From NCBI GenBank assembly GCA_013204585.1, contig JABMNL010000043.1, positions 1 through 64,000 of the forward strand: 64,000 nucleotides of DNA, given 5' to 3'. Of the stretch, positions 24,365 to 33,400 are shown in pieces. The translations under genes were made by a program, and so were the position numbers. The stretch's first letter is position 1, and each line of letters starts with the position of its first letter. The notes under the pieces are model-generated. The model ran no database searches. It was not told where the DNA came from and saw only the letters and a list, made by a program, of their open reading frames with translations. Source of the DNA: SAR202 cluster bacterium. Lineage in GTDB: Bacteria > Chloroflexota > Dehalococcoidia > Lucifugimonadales > UBA3495.

Positions 24365-26800
24365 TTATCGCTCGGTATTTACCCACAACTTTGTGCCATC
24401 GGTAACAAATTCCACATCGCCGTCACGGTCGGTCCGGTATAGGTTTTCGTCGCCGGATTGTTCGATGAGACGGTCCATCACCCCTGGATTAGGATGGCCA
24501 TAGGAGTTCCTCTCACCCACTGACACTAGCACCGCCGCCGGGTCGACCTGCCTGATAAACCCGGAGGTGGATGACGTTTTGCTGCCGTGGTGGGCAGCCT
24601 TCAGCACCGTGCTCTGAATCCCAATGCCGCCCGATGCCAAAATTGCCTCGGTCTCGGCTTCGATGTCGGCCGTCAACAAGAAACTTATGGAGCCATAGGT
24701 CAGCCGTAGCACCACAGCTTCGTTATTGCCAGACCCGTTGCTTGATGAACCAGAGCGAGGATTAAGTACCTCGGCAGCGACTCCCGACCCCAAATCCAGC
24801 CGATATCCCTGGTAAACAGAAACAACATTCGCATCATTACGTTCCACCGCAGCCTGCCACTGGGCGGACATCGCCGAACTAGTCGAATCAACCCCAGACA
24901 GGACTGCGCCCACCTGGTAACGGTCCAACACCTGAAGCAAACCCCGGCTGTGGTCGGCGTCCAGGTGGGTCATCACCACCAAGTCCAAGCTGCGGTCACG
25001 GGCGGGCATAGCGCCAATTAAGGCTTGGGTGGCGTTGTCCAAATCGGGGCCGCCGTCCACCAATACCTGCCGACCCTCGGGCGTCACAATCAATGCACTG
25101 TCGCCCTGACCCACATCAAAGAAATAGACGTGCAGATTGCCGTCGCCGCTCGACCCAACTTGCCACCAAAGCGCAACCGCCGCTGCGGTCATCAAGACCG
25201 CCCCGAAAGCAACTGGAATAGTCCTGGTTGGTAGCTGATTATGAACGGTCTGGCTCTGTGCCTTATTCCTAATTTGAGACCAAATTCTGTTGATACGGCC
25301 CCGCGTCAGCAGAAGCAAGAGCGCGCCCAAAACTGGATACCAGACCCACAGCAACCAAGTAGCAACCCAATTGGCCTGGACGGTCCATCCTGGGGCTGCT
25401 TCAACCAGATATATCAGGTAGCTTAAAGGCGCCCAGACCAACCAGCCAAATAATTGGCCCAAAGGAACGCTAAACAAACCCACCACCGCTGCTAACAGAG
25501 TCCCCGCCATGATGAACGGCATGGCCGGGAGAGCTAAGACGGTAACGAAAATGCCGAGGAGCGCCACCTCATGAAAGTTGACAGCGACCAATGGCCAAGT
25601 CGCCAACGTCGCCGCCAAGGAGACAGTTAGGCCCAAGGCCACCGCCCGCGATACATGGAAAGCCCAAGGCTGCCACCAGGCCTGGCCTTGGTTCACGACT
25701 CCCATTGACCATTGCGGCATGACCACTTGGGCCAGGGCAATTCCACCCACGGCAGCAAAGCTGAGTTGGAACGACACACGCTGCACAATCTCGGGCGAAA
25801 CTGCGGTCATTATCCCCGCACTGAGGGCCAACGCCGGAAGGATGCTACCAGGCCGCCCAACTCCTACCGCCACTAGGTACACGCTACCCATTACCGCTGC
25901 TCGCACCACGGACGGAGGCAGTCCCGATACCAGCGCGTAGACCCAGACCATAACCAAGGGGACGGCCAGGAAATAGAGCCCCCGCCTGCCGAACAACCAA
26001 GATGCGCCCGCCAAGAACATCACCACCACAACGCCAACATGCAGCCCGGAAATGGCCAGCAGATGGGATGTGCCAGTGCCTCTAAAGTCCTGGACGATTT
26101 CTGGCGGAAGATTGCCCCGTTTGCCCAGGAGTAGAGCCTGTCCCAAGGCCGACTGAGGGTAAGGCAAGGTGTCCTCGATACTCTCGGACAACTGGCCCCG
26201 CAGCCAATAAGGCCACTCACGCCAGCCGCCCGCTTCCCCAGTAACGGCAGCCGATTCAGCCAGCACTATCCCGGTTATTCGCTGGCTGGCCAGGTAACTT
26301 GGATAGTCGAACCTACCAATCGGTTCTGGCCTCCGCAGTGTGCCGGTAATGGCAACTACGTCACCATAGTCAAAGTAGGGCGGGGACCGGCGGGACACCA
26401 GGTCATTGGGCGGGTCGGCGTACACCAGCACCCTGTTCTTCACTGGAACCATTCCAGACCCAAGGTCCGCTGCCGTCAGCTCCAACGTAAATTCGACACG
26501 CTGACCGGAAAACTCCGGGTCATCGGTGATTCGGCCTTCCAAAGCTATTAATGCCTCGCCCTGCGCCGTTAGTGGCAGCGGTTCAGACACAGCGTCGGCC
26601 CGCAATACTCCCAACAGCAACACTATGGCGAGCAAGGCAGGAAACAAGGCAGGAAACACGGAAATGCGGCGCGTGTACAGCGCTAAGCCCAGGGAAAAAG
26701 AACCGCCCAAGAGTAGCAACAACGGAGCCAGCGGCGTCTGAGTCTCCAGCCCAATTAGGACCCCACCCAACCACGCCGCCGCCAGGAAGGCCAGCTTCAC
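24365..26800 (-). CDS. comEC: DNA internalisation-related competence protein ComEC/Rec2
   Basis: An 811-residue polytopic membrane protein forming the DNA uptake channel. Residues about 1-200 hold membrane helices and a DUF4131-like domain; the competence domain follows (GTGTSHLLAISGLHVG around 240-255). The C-terminal metallo-beta-lactamase-like domain (about 540-811) has FFDVGQGDSALI, a DGGPD stretch and MTHLDADHSRG. The start is GTG at 26800, 40 bases after comEA. Full length and intact, implying capacity for natural DNA uptake if pilus components are encoded elsewhere. Confidence 0.95.
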   Translation of the reverse strand: MKLAFLAAAWLGGVLIGLETQTPLAPLLLLLGGSFSLGLALYTRRISVFPALFPALLAIVLLLGVLRADAVSEPLPLTAQGEALIALEGRITDDPEFSGQRVEFTLELTAADLGSGMVPVKNRVLVYADPPNDLVSRRSPPYFDYGDVVAITGTLRRPEPIGRFDYPSYLASQRITGIVLAESAAVTGEAGGWREWPYWLRGQLSESIEDTLPYPQSALGQALLLGKRGNLPPEIVQDFRGTGTSHLLAISGLHVGVVVVMFLAGASWLFGRRGLYFLAVPLVMVWVYALVSGLPPSVVRAAVMGSVYLVAVGVGRPGSILPALALSAGIMTAVSPEIVQRVSFQLSFAAVGGIALAQVVMPQWSMGVVNQGQAWWQPWAFHVSRAVALGLTVSLAATLATWPLVAVNFHEVALLGIFVTVLALPAMPFIMAGTLLAAVVGLFSVPLGQLFGWLVWAPLSYLIYLVEAAPGWTVQANWVATWLLWVWYPVLGALLLLLTRGRINRIWSQIRNKAQSQTVHNQLPTRTIPVAFGAVLMTAAAVALWWQVGSSGDGNLHVYFFDVGQGDSALIVTPEGRQVLVDGGPDLDNATQALIGAMPARDRSLDLVVMTHLDADHSRGLLQVLDRYQVGAVLSGVDSTSSAMSAQWQAAVERNDANVVSVYQGYRLDLGSGVAAEVLNPRSGSSSNGSGNNEAVVLRLTYGSISFLLTADIEAETEAILASGGIGIQSTVLKAAHHGSKTSSTSGFIRQVDPAAVLVSVGERNSYGHPNPGVMDRLIEQSGDENLYRTDRDGDVEFVTDGTKLWVNTER

Positions 26801-26840
26801 GAGAAACGGGGAACCGTTGCGAATGCCATCCGGCCTGCCA

Positions 26841-27443
26841 TCACCGGACTCCAGAGACGGTCACCAAGTCCCGCATGTTCTGATAGGTCACCGGCCCAAT
26901 CTTTGGGACTTCCTGGATCTCTGCAATGGACTGGAATGGACGGACATTTTCCCGGTAGGAGACGATGGCATTGGCCAACGATGGGCCAATGCCAGGAAGG
27001 GTGTCCAAAAGCTCAACGGACGCCAGATTAAGGTCGATTAGGCCGCCGTTTTGAACTTGGGTTTGGGTTTGGAGCAAACTCGAAGTTGCCGGGGGCTCTT
27101 CCCCTAGTTTGGGTACGTAATACTCGGACTCGTCCCTAAGCCGAAGCGCCAGGTTAACGCCATCCAGGTTAGCGTCACCGGTCGCGCCACCGGCGGCGGT
27201 CAGGGCGTCGGCAATGCGGCTGTCGGGTTCGAGGGTATATACGCCGGGACTTACTACTGCCCCGCTCACAAAAACTCTTACTTGAGTAAGGGCCTCTTGC
27301 TGGCTGTTAGAATCCGGGGCAATAATGCGAACTGGTGCGTTGTCGTTCTGCTGGACGAGCAAGACCACCGCAGCCAGCACCGCGGCCACCGTGGCGGCCA
27401 TCAATACCATGAAGGCCACATTCCTGGCGGTTAGCTCCGGCAT
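26841..27443 (-). CDS. comEA: ComEA-like DNA-binding competence protein
   Basis: A 200-residue membrane-anchored DNA receptor. One N-terminal membrane helix (about 8-28) is followed by an SLBB domain (about 50-115, VFVSGAVVSPGVYTL) and a C-terminal double helix-hairpin-helix DNA-binding domain (about 135-198, with LDTLPGIGPSLANAI and VPKIGPVTYQNM). It would bind incoming DNA outside the membrane and hand it to ComEC, encoded 40 bases downstream. Confidence 0.95.
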   Translation of the reverse strand: MPELTARNVAFMVLMAATVAAVLAAVVLLVQQNDNAPVRIIAPDSNSQQEALTQVRVFVSGAVVSPGVYTLEPDSRIADALTAAGGATGDANLDGVNLALRLRDESEYYVPKLGEEPPATSSLLQTQTQVQNGGLIDLNLASVELLDTLPGIGPSLANAIVSYRENVRPFQSIAEIQEVPKIGPVTYQNMRDLVTVSGVR

Positions 27444-27552
27444 GCCTTGCCTCCCAGCCCAGTCTCAGGTTGTGCTAGTTGTAGCTGTCAGATTATAATT
27501 CAGCGCACGTTCTGCGCACAATTCAGCGCAATAAAATTAAAGGGGCCAAACC

Positions 27553-28518
27553 GTGGGCACAAAAAAAGCATCCGTCGCTGGCAATCAAAACCTATACGCC
27601 TTTTTTCAGGGCGCTGTGGTGCCGATGGGTGAAGCCAAAGTGAGCGTGACAACCCACGCTCTGCATTACGGTACGGCGGTTTTTGAAGGAATTCGCGGCA
27701 ACTGGAACGAAGAACAGGGCAAGATGTTCATCTTCCGAATGCGCGAACACTACGAACGCTTGATTCGCGGTTGCAAGATTCTGATGCTAGACATCCCTTA
27801 CGACGCGGACAAACTCTGCGAAATCACCGTCGATCTCATTGAACGCAACGGTCATCAGTCCGACATCTACATCCGTCCTCTGGCCTACAAAAGCGCCGAG
27901 GTAGTAGCCAATCTAAAGCTGCAAGAACTGGCCAGCGATTTCACGCTGATTACAGTGCCCTTTGGAAACTACTTGGGCACGGACATTCTCCGTTGCTGCA
28001 CCTCATCTTGGCGTCGCGTTGATGACAACATGATTCCGACCCAGATTAAGAGCGCCGGCATCTACGTCAACAGCATGCTGGCCAAGACCGAAGCCACCCT
28101 GGCCGGGTTCGACGAAGCCATCATCTTAAACCAAGACGGCCACGTCTCGGAGGGTTCCGGCGAGAACGTGTTCATGGTAGCGGGCGGCAAGCTCCACACG
28201 CCCAGTCTGGAAGACAACGCCCTACCGGGCATCACCCGGGAGACCGTCCTCCAGTTGGCCCAAGCCGAATTGGGCATCGACGTGGTTGAACGCAGCATCG
28301 ACCGCAGCGAGCTCTATCTATGTGATGAGGTATTTCTCAGTGGCACGGCGGCCCACCTAACGCCCGTTGTCGAACTGGACTGCCGACCCATAGGCGATGG
28401 CAAAGCAGGACCAATTACAACTGCGCTTCAAAAACTGTACTTCGACATCGTTGTAGGCCGTAACCCCAAATATCTACATTGGTGCACCGCGGTATCCCCA
28501 AAGATGGTGCCAGCCTAG
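27553..28518 (+). CDS. ilvE: Branched-chain amino acid aminotransferase
   Basis: A 321-residue fold-type IV PLP aminotransferase that interconverts Val, Leu and Ile with their 2-oxo acids. Lys166 in IKSAGIYVNS is the predicted PLP lysine. HYGTAVFEGIRGN near the N-terminus and EGSGENVFMV further on are family motifs. GTG start with AAGGGG upstream. It is a monocistronic-looking gene with a hairpin terminator behind it. Confidence 0.94.
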   Translation: MGTKKASVAGNQNLYAFFQGAVVPMGEAKVSVTTHALHYGTAVFEGIRGNWNEEQGKMFIFRMREHYERLIRGCKILMLDIPYDADKLCEITVDLIERNGHQSDIYIRPLAYKSAEVVANLKLQELASDFTLITVPFGNYLGTDILRCCTSSWRRVDDNMIPTQIKSAGIYVNSMLAKTEATLAGFDEAIILNQDGHVSEGSGENVFMVAGGKLHTPSLEDNALPGITRETVLQLAQAELGIDVVERSIDRSELYLCDEVFLSGTAAHLTPVVELDCRPIGDGKAGPITTALQKLYFDIVVGRNPKYLHWCTAVSPKMVPA

Positions 28519-28549
28519 AAACCTGCAGTGTCGTATAAAAAACGAATCT

Positions 28550-28579
28550 CACGGGCGTCCAATTAACTGGACGCCCGTG
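28550..28579 (+). terminator. Hairpin terminator after ilvE
   Basis: A perfect 12-bp stem CACGGGCGTCCA (28550-28561) pairs with 28568-28579 around ATTAAC and is followed by a short T-rich stretch (TTGCTTTA). Confidence 0.75.
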
Positions 28580-28616
28580 TTGCTTTACCGACTCTTCTTA
28601 ATGGGAGAATTCTAAT

Positions 28617-29240
28617 TTGACCTGGATTGGCCTTGGGTTACTCTCCTACGCCATCGGCGGCATCCCCACTGCCTACCTGTTCACCCGCTTTATCCTGGGC
28701 AAAGATATCCGCCAGATGGGCGATTTCAACAGCGGTGCGGCCAACGTCTTTAGGAATGTCGGAACCAAAGCAGGCATTGCTGTAGGGGCGATAGACATCA
28801 TCAAGGGCGCAGTCGTCATTGTGTTGGCCAAGCTGCTGGTTGACGACGTTGGAATGGAGATGATGGCCGGAGGAGCCGCCCTGGCCGGGCACAACTTCCC
28901 AGTCCACCTCAAATTCAGGGGCGGACGCGGCGCAGCCACCGCTGTGGGAGTTCTAATTGCCTCGCTGCCGATTATTGGACTTCCCATTGGCGCAATTTGT
29001 CTGGTCTTGCTCTACTTCACAAAAAAAGCGATTTACCCGTTGGCCGTATTCCTGATTGCCATTCCAGTCCTGGCCTGGCCCGTCGAGCATTCCATCGCCT
29101 TGGCCATCTACGCCGTTGCCGTGCCAATATCCATCGGACTGAGTCACTTCTACTCCACCCGGATATTGAATCCAGATTCCATCAAAGAAACCGGGAAACC
29201 GGCAACTCTCCACTTCCCCAAGAATAAGACCAAATATTAG
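28617..29240 (+). CDS. plsY: Glycerol-3-phosphate acyltransferase PlsY
   Basis: A 207-residue inner-membrane enzyme that acylates glycerol 3-phosphate with acyl-phosphate, the first step of phospholipid synthesis. The three cytoplasmic motifs are visible: NSGAANVFRNVG (about 38-49), AGHNFPVHLKFRGGRGAATA (in part, about 88-107) and a C-terminal SHFYSTRI. About five membrane helices are predicted. TTG start with GGGAGA upstream. Confidence 0.94.
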   Translation: MTWIGLGLLSYAIGGIPTAYLFTRFILGKDIRQMGDFNSGAANVFRNVGTKAGIAVGAIDIIKGAVVIVLAKLLVDDVGMEMMAGGAALAGHNFPVHLKFRGGRGAATAVGVLIASLPIIGLPIGAICLVLLYFTKKAIYPLAVFLIAIPVLAWPVEHSIALAIYAVAVPISIGLSHFYSTRILNPDSIKETGKPATLHFPKNKTKY

Positions 29241-29352
29241 ACTCCACGGATAGTTGCACGGGCCTAACCGTCACCCAATAATACGGATGTTGATTGTTAT
29301 GTAAGTCCGGTCTGGGCCTGATGGCGACGCCGGACTATGAAACGGAGGACTC

Positions 29353-30491
29353 ATGGGTTGGTCCCTGCATCACCCCCACGGACTCATCTATCATGCGCCC
29401 CAATACTGCTACCGGGGCTACACCCTATTCGCCAACCTGCGCGGCCACGAGGCCAATCTCATCGACATGGAAGGCCGTATCTGCCACCGCTGGTACTGGT
29501 CTGAAGGCATCAACTACGCCAACCTGCTACCCAACGGCAATTTGCTGTTCTACACCGAAGCCCCTAGCGAACCGGGACCCATGACCGGCATCGGCGGCCA
29601 TTCGGCGGGACTAGTCGAGCTAGATTGGGACGGTAACTTGGTTTGGGAACTTCAGAACCCCTGGCTACACCACGATTTCCAGCGCCTCCCCAACGGCAAT
29701 ACCCTGGCCTTGATGTGGGAAGAAATGTCATCGGACACCACATTCCGGGTTAAGGGCGGGTTCGCCACCGCCGAAGATCCCGTACAAATGCTGGGCGACG
29801 TGGTACGTGAATTCTCACCCAAGGGGAAGTGGTCCACGAATGGAAATCCTGGGAGCACCTGAACTTTGACGTGGACTTGATTTGCCCTCTGGAGGGTCGC
29901 CGCGAATGGACCCACGGCAACAGCATCAACGTGACGCCCGAAGGCAACTATTTGGTCAGTTTCAGACAGACTAGTACCGTGGGAATCGTCGACCGGGAAA
30001 GCGGACGTTTCCTCTGGAAATGGGGGCCTGGCGAGGTTTCCCACCAACACAACCCCAGCTTTCTGGAGAACGGTCGCGTCTTGATGTTCGACAACGGCTC
30101 CCACCGCCGTGCGCCCAGCACCAACTACTCCCGAATCGTGGAGATCAACCCCGCCAACAATCAAATAGACTGGGACTACCGGGGGGAGCCGCCCATCTCT
30201 TTCTACAGCTACCAAATCAGCGGGGCCGAACGACAGCCCAATGGCAACACTCTGATTTGCGAAGGGGCCGCGGGTCGGTTCATCGAGGTGACTCAGGGCC
30301 ACCAGATAGTGTGGGAGTACATTAACCCGCAATTCGCCAATAGCGGCCGACTTGTCGGCGGGAGCGCATCGGACCAGGCCAACTCGGTATTTCGAGCCCA
30401 CCGGTTCGCTGCGGACAACCCGGCATTACAGGGACGCGACTTGGACCCAGCCCGCTACGCCAATCTAAATCGAATTCTGGGCGCTAGCTAA
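29353..30491 (+). pseudogene. Arylsulfotransferase (ASST)-like beta-propeller protein, broken by a single-base frameshift
   Basis: Two overlapping frames encode one protein. 29353-29862 carries the N-terminal ~155 residues and the frame entered near 29829 carries the rest to 30491. Adding one G to the GGGG run at 29823-29826 would restore a continuous product reading SPKGEVVHEWKSW. The restored protein (about 379 residues) has repeated propeller blades such as NGNLLFYT, NGNTLALMWEE, EGNYLVSF and NGNTLICEGAAGR, as in the arylsulfotransferase families. GGAGG before the ATG is intact. Either a recent inactivation or a homopolymer sequencing/assembly error; I favour the latter because both halves otherwise look intact. 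Confidence 0.78.
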
Positions 30492-33400
30492 GCTTCAGGC
30501 AACGCGGTCAGCACCAAGTGGCCGGCCTCATCTTCCAAGCGGCCCGCAGTTAGCAACTGGCCCACAACCCCATCGAAACGGGTCTTCATCGCTTCGGTGG
30601 TGCGGCTATAACCCAACAACTTTGACGCCGCCGCTGGCGCTTGGTCTTTGGCAATTCCGTAGGACTGGCCGACCACCACACAGACGGCTTCGGCCAGCTC
30701 TTCGTTCGAGACCATTTCCAGCTTGCGGGAAGCCGCCGGAAGGCCAGAACGGTCCCGTACCGGTGCGGTCTCCATATCCGCCTGCCAGAGGAAATCGCCA
30801 CGCCGGGATACCCGCCCCGACTCAACTAGTTGGCCAACAGCTTCGTCCAGTACGGCCTGCACCCGTTTGCCGGGCCGCGTTACTCCGGCTTCTTCCAGTA
30901 TGCGGCGGGTGACCTCCGTGACATGGACCGGGCTCTCTTTCTCCACCACCTCGGCAGCCCAGATGGCCAGTGACAGAATCGGAGTGGTGGCCAAATCTGC
31001 ACTCACCAGTTGACCCGCTAGCTGGGCGGACTGGTATTTGGTAACCTGCGCAACCACCGCCGGGACAGGCTCGGCGTCGCGGACAATAGTCTCGATGGGT
31101 TCTGGTTTCGGTTCTAGAATAACAGTCGGCACCGGGGCATCCGGCAATTTGATAGCCGCCAAGACCCGCTCCAGTTCTCGCTGCGGGTTGTTAGCCCAAT
31201 CTGGACTCCAAGCCCGGTGTAGCCGCCAGCCCAGGCCTTCCAACACCTGGGGACGCAGTCGATCGCGGTCACGGGCCGACCTGGCGCTGTCATAGGATGG
31301 TCCGTCACATTCGATGCCCAGGAGATAGCGTCCCGGCTGCTCCGGGTCCGACACTGCCAGGTCGATGGTGTCGGTTCCCCAACCAGGAGACTCCGCAACC
31401 AGGTATCCCTTGCCGGCAATTGCCCCGGCCAACGACTTCTGGAACCGGGTAACAAGTCCAGCTTCCTCACCGATTACCGTGTCCAAAACACCCGTGCGAG
31501 CGAAGGCCAAGAATGTTCGCAGTGACCGTACGCCTTGGGACTGGGTGCGCTCCGGGTCAATGTCGCCCTCGGTCATGTTGGTAAACACTTCACACCGTAG
31601 CCTGGCCCTGGTAATCAGGACGTTGAGACGCCGTTCTCCACCGTCCCGGTTTAGCGGCCCGAAGTTCAGGTCGACCCGTCCATCTTCAGCCCTACCGTAG
31701 CCGATGCTGACCAGCATCACGTCCCGTTCGTCGCCCTGCACCGTTTCAAGGTTTTTTACGAAGAACGGTTCGTCGGGATGGGCCGCGAAGAAGCTTTCTC
31801 CAAAGGAATTCTCTGCTGAATTATCCCGGCGCAATTCATCCAGCCGGTCCTGGATTGCTCTCGTCTGCGCCATGCTGAAGGCCGCTACGCCCAGGGACAA
31901 CTCGGGTCTGGTTCTAGCATGCTCCAAGACCGCGCGGGCCACGGCGTCGGCTTCCCGAGGATTGGTTCCAGTGGTGCCCCGCCCATACACTGTGTCGGGC
32001 AGATGACGATAGACCAGTCCGGTCCGTTCACGAGCGGCGTCGGGACTGGGAAACAGCACCAACTCATCGCCATAGAACTCGTGGTTGGACACGGCGATTA
32101 GCGACTCGTGGCGGCTGCGGTAGTGCCAACGCAGCATTCGGCTGGGCGCGTTCTGGGCGGCGAAAAGGCCGAGTATGCTTTCTATATCGCTGGTCGCCTC
32201 GTCTTCGCTGTATTCATCCACCTGCCCCACTGTTTCGAAGAACGGCGTCGGCGGAAGCTGCTGACTGTCGCCCACCACCACAACTTGGCCGCCCCGCATC
32301 ACTGCGCCCAAAGCGTCCACCGGCTTCACCTGGCTGGCCTCGTCGAACACCACCAAGTCGAACTTAATGCCACCGGCGCTGAGGTAGGCGGCAATGGACA
32401 AGGGACTCATCATGAATACGGGTTTGATTGCCTGTATGGGGTTTCCCGCCCGTTCCAGGAGTTGGCGAATGGGCAGGTGACGGCGGCGTATCTCAAACTG
32501 ACGGCGCAGCACGGCCAACTGGCCCCCGCCTTGTTGCCGGGGCATGCGTTCCCAGTGGGCCTGGGCCAGCCGAGCGCGGTTGTGGACAAGGACTCGCCGG
32601 TCCAATTGTTGAAAACTTTCTCTTACCTGCTGGTGGGCGGCCCCGTCAAAGGAACTCAGTTCGCTCCGTTCCTTTAGGGCACGCTCCCAAAGTCCTTCAT
32701 GCCAAGCGCGGTCATAGGCATCTGCGAGAGCGTTTTCACCGCCAGTCCACTGGTAGGCTACCTCCATCAATGATTGGAGACCTTCTGCTTGGCACGCCGC
32801 TCCCTGGAGGTTCAGGCGGACAACGTCGTGCACGCTTTCCATGCGCTCCAAACATGCGGTAGCCAACTCTTGTTGTTGTTCTAAGGGCTGGTCTACCAGT
32901 GCGCCGGGTCGTTCAAAGCGACGTGGAACGTCCAAGTCCAGCCCGTAGGAGACGTCCGACGCGGCCAAGCGGACATCGGCCGCAGCGTAGTCGATGCGCA
33001 TGGCTAGCTCAGATAGTTGAGTGGAGACCGGCCCCCAAGACAGGTAGTCCAACAAGCCCGGTGAAATATCGCCGCTGGAAATATCTTTGTGCAACTCCAG
33101 CAACCACTTGGTCAACTCAGTTAGTTTCGGCCAGTCCGAGTCCCGGCCTTGCCAGCGGCTGCCGAACAACTCCAAACCAAACCGTCCATCCCGCTCGAAC
33201 ACCGAATCATACCGCTGACAGGACTGCACTGCGCCCACCATGGCCAACAATTCTTTGGCGCCCTTGCTTCCACCCGCAACGCAAAATTCAGCAAGCCGTT
33301 CCTTGGTGCGGCGGTACTCGGACAAAAACAACCGCCACGGCTTTGCTCCCAAGGTCTCCAACACCAGTCGATCTGCGGATAGGTCTTGCTCCCAGGCGTT

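Noticed and set aside
29353-29862. The TGA ending this frame as a second selenocysteine codon
   Set aside because: The homologous continuation is in another frame (29829-30491); a one-base deletion in a G-run explains it, and no Cys/Sec motif or hairpin follows.
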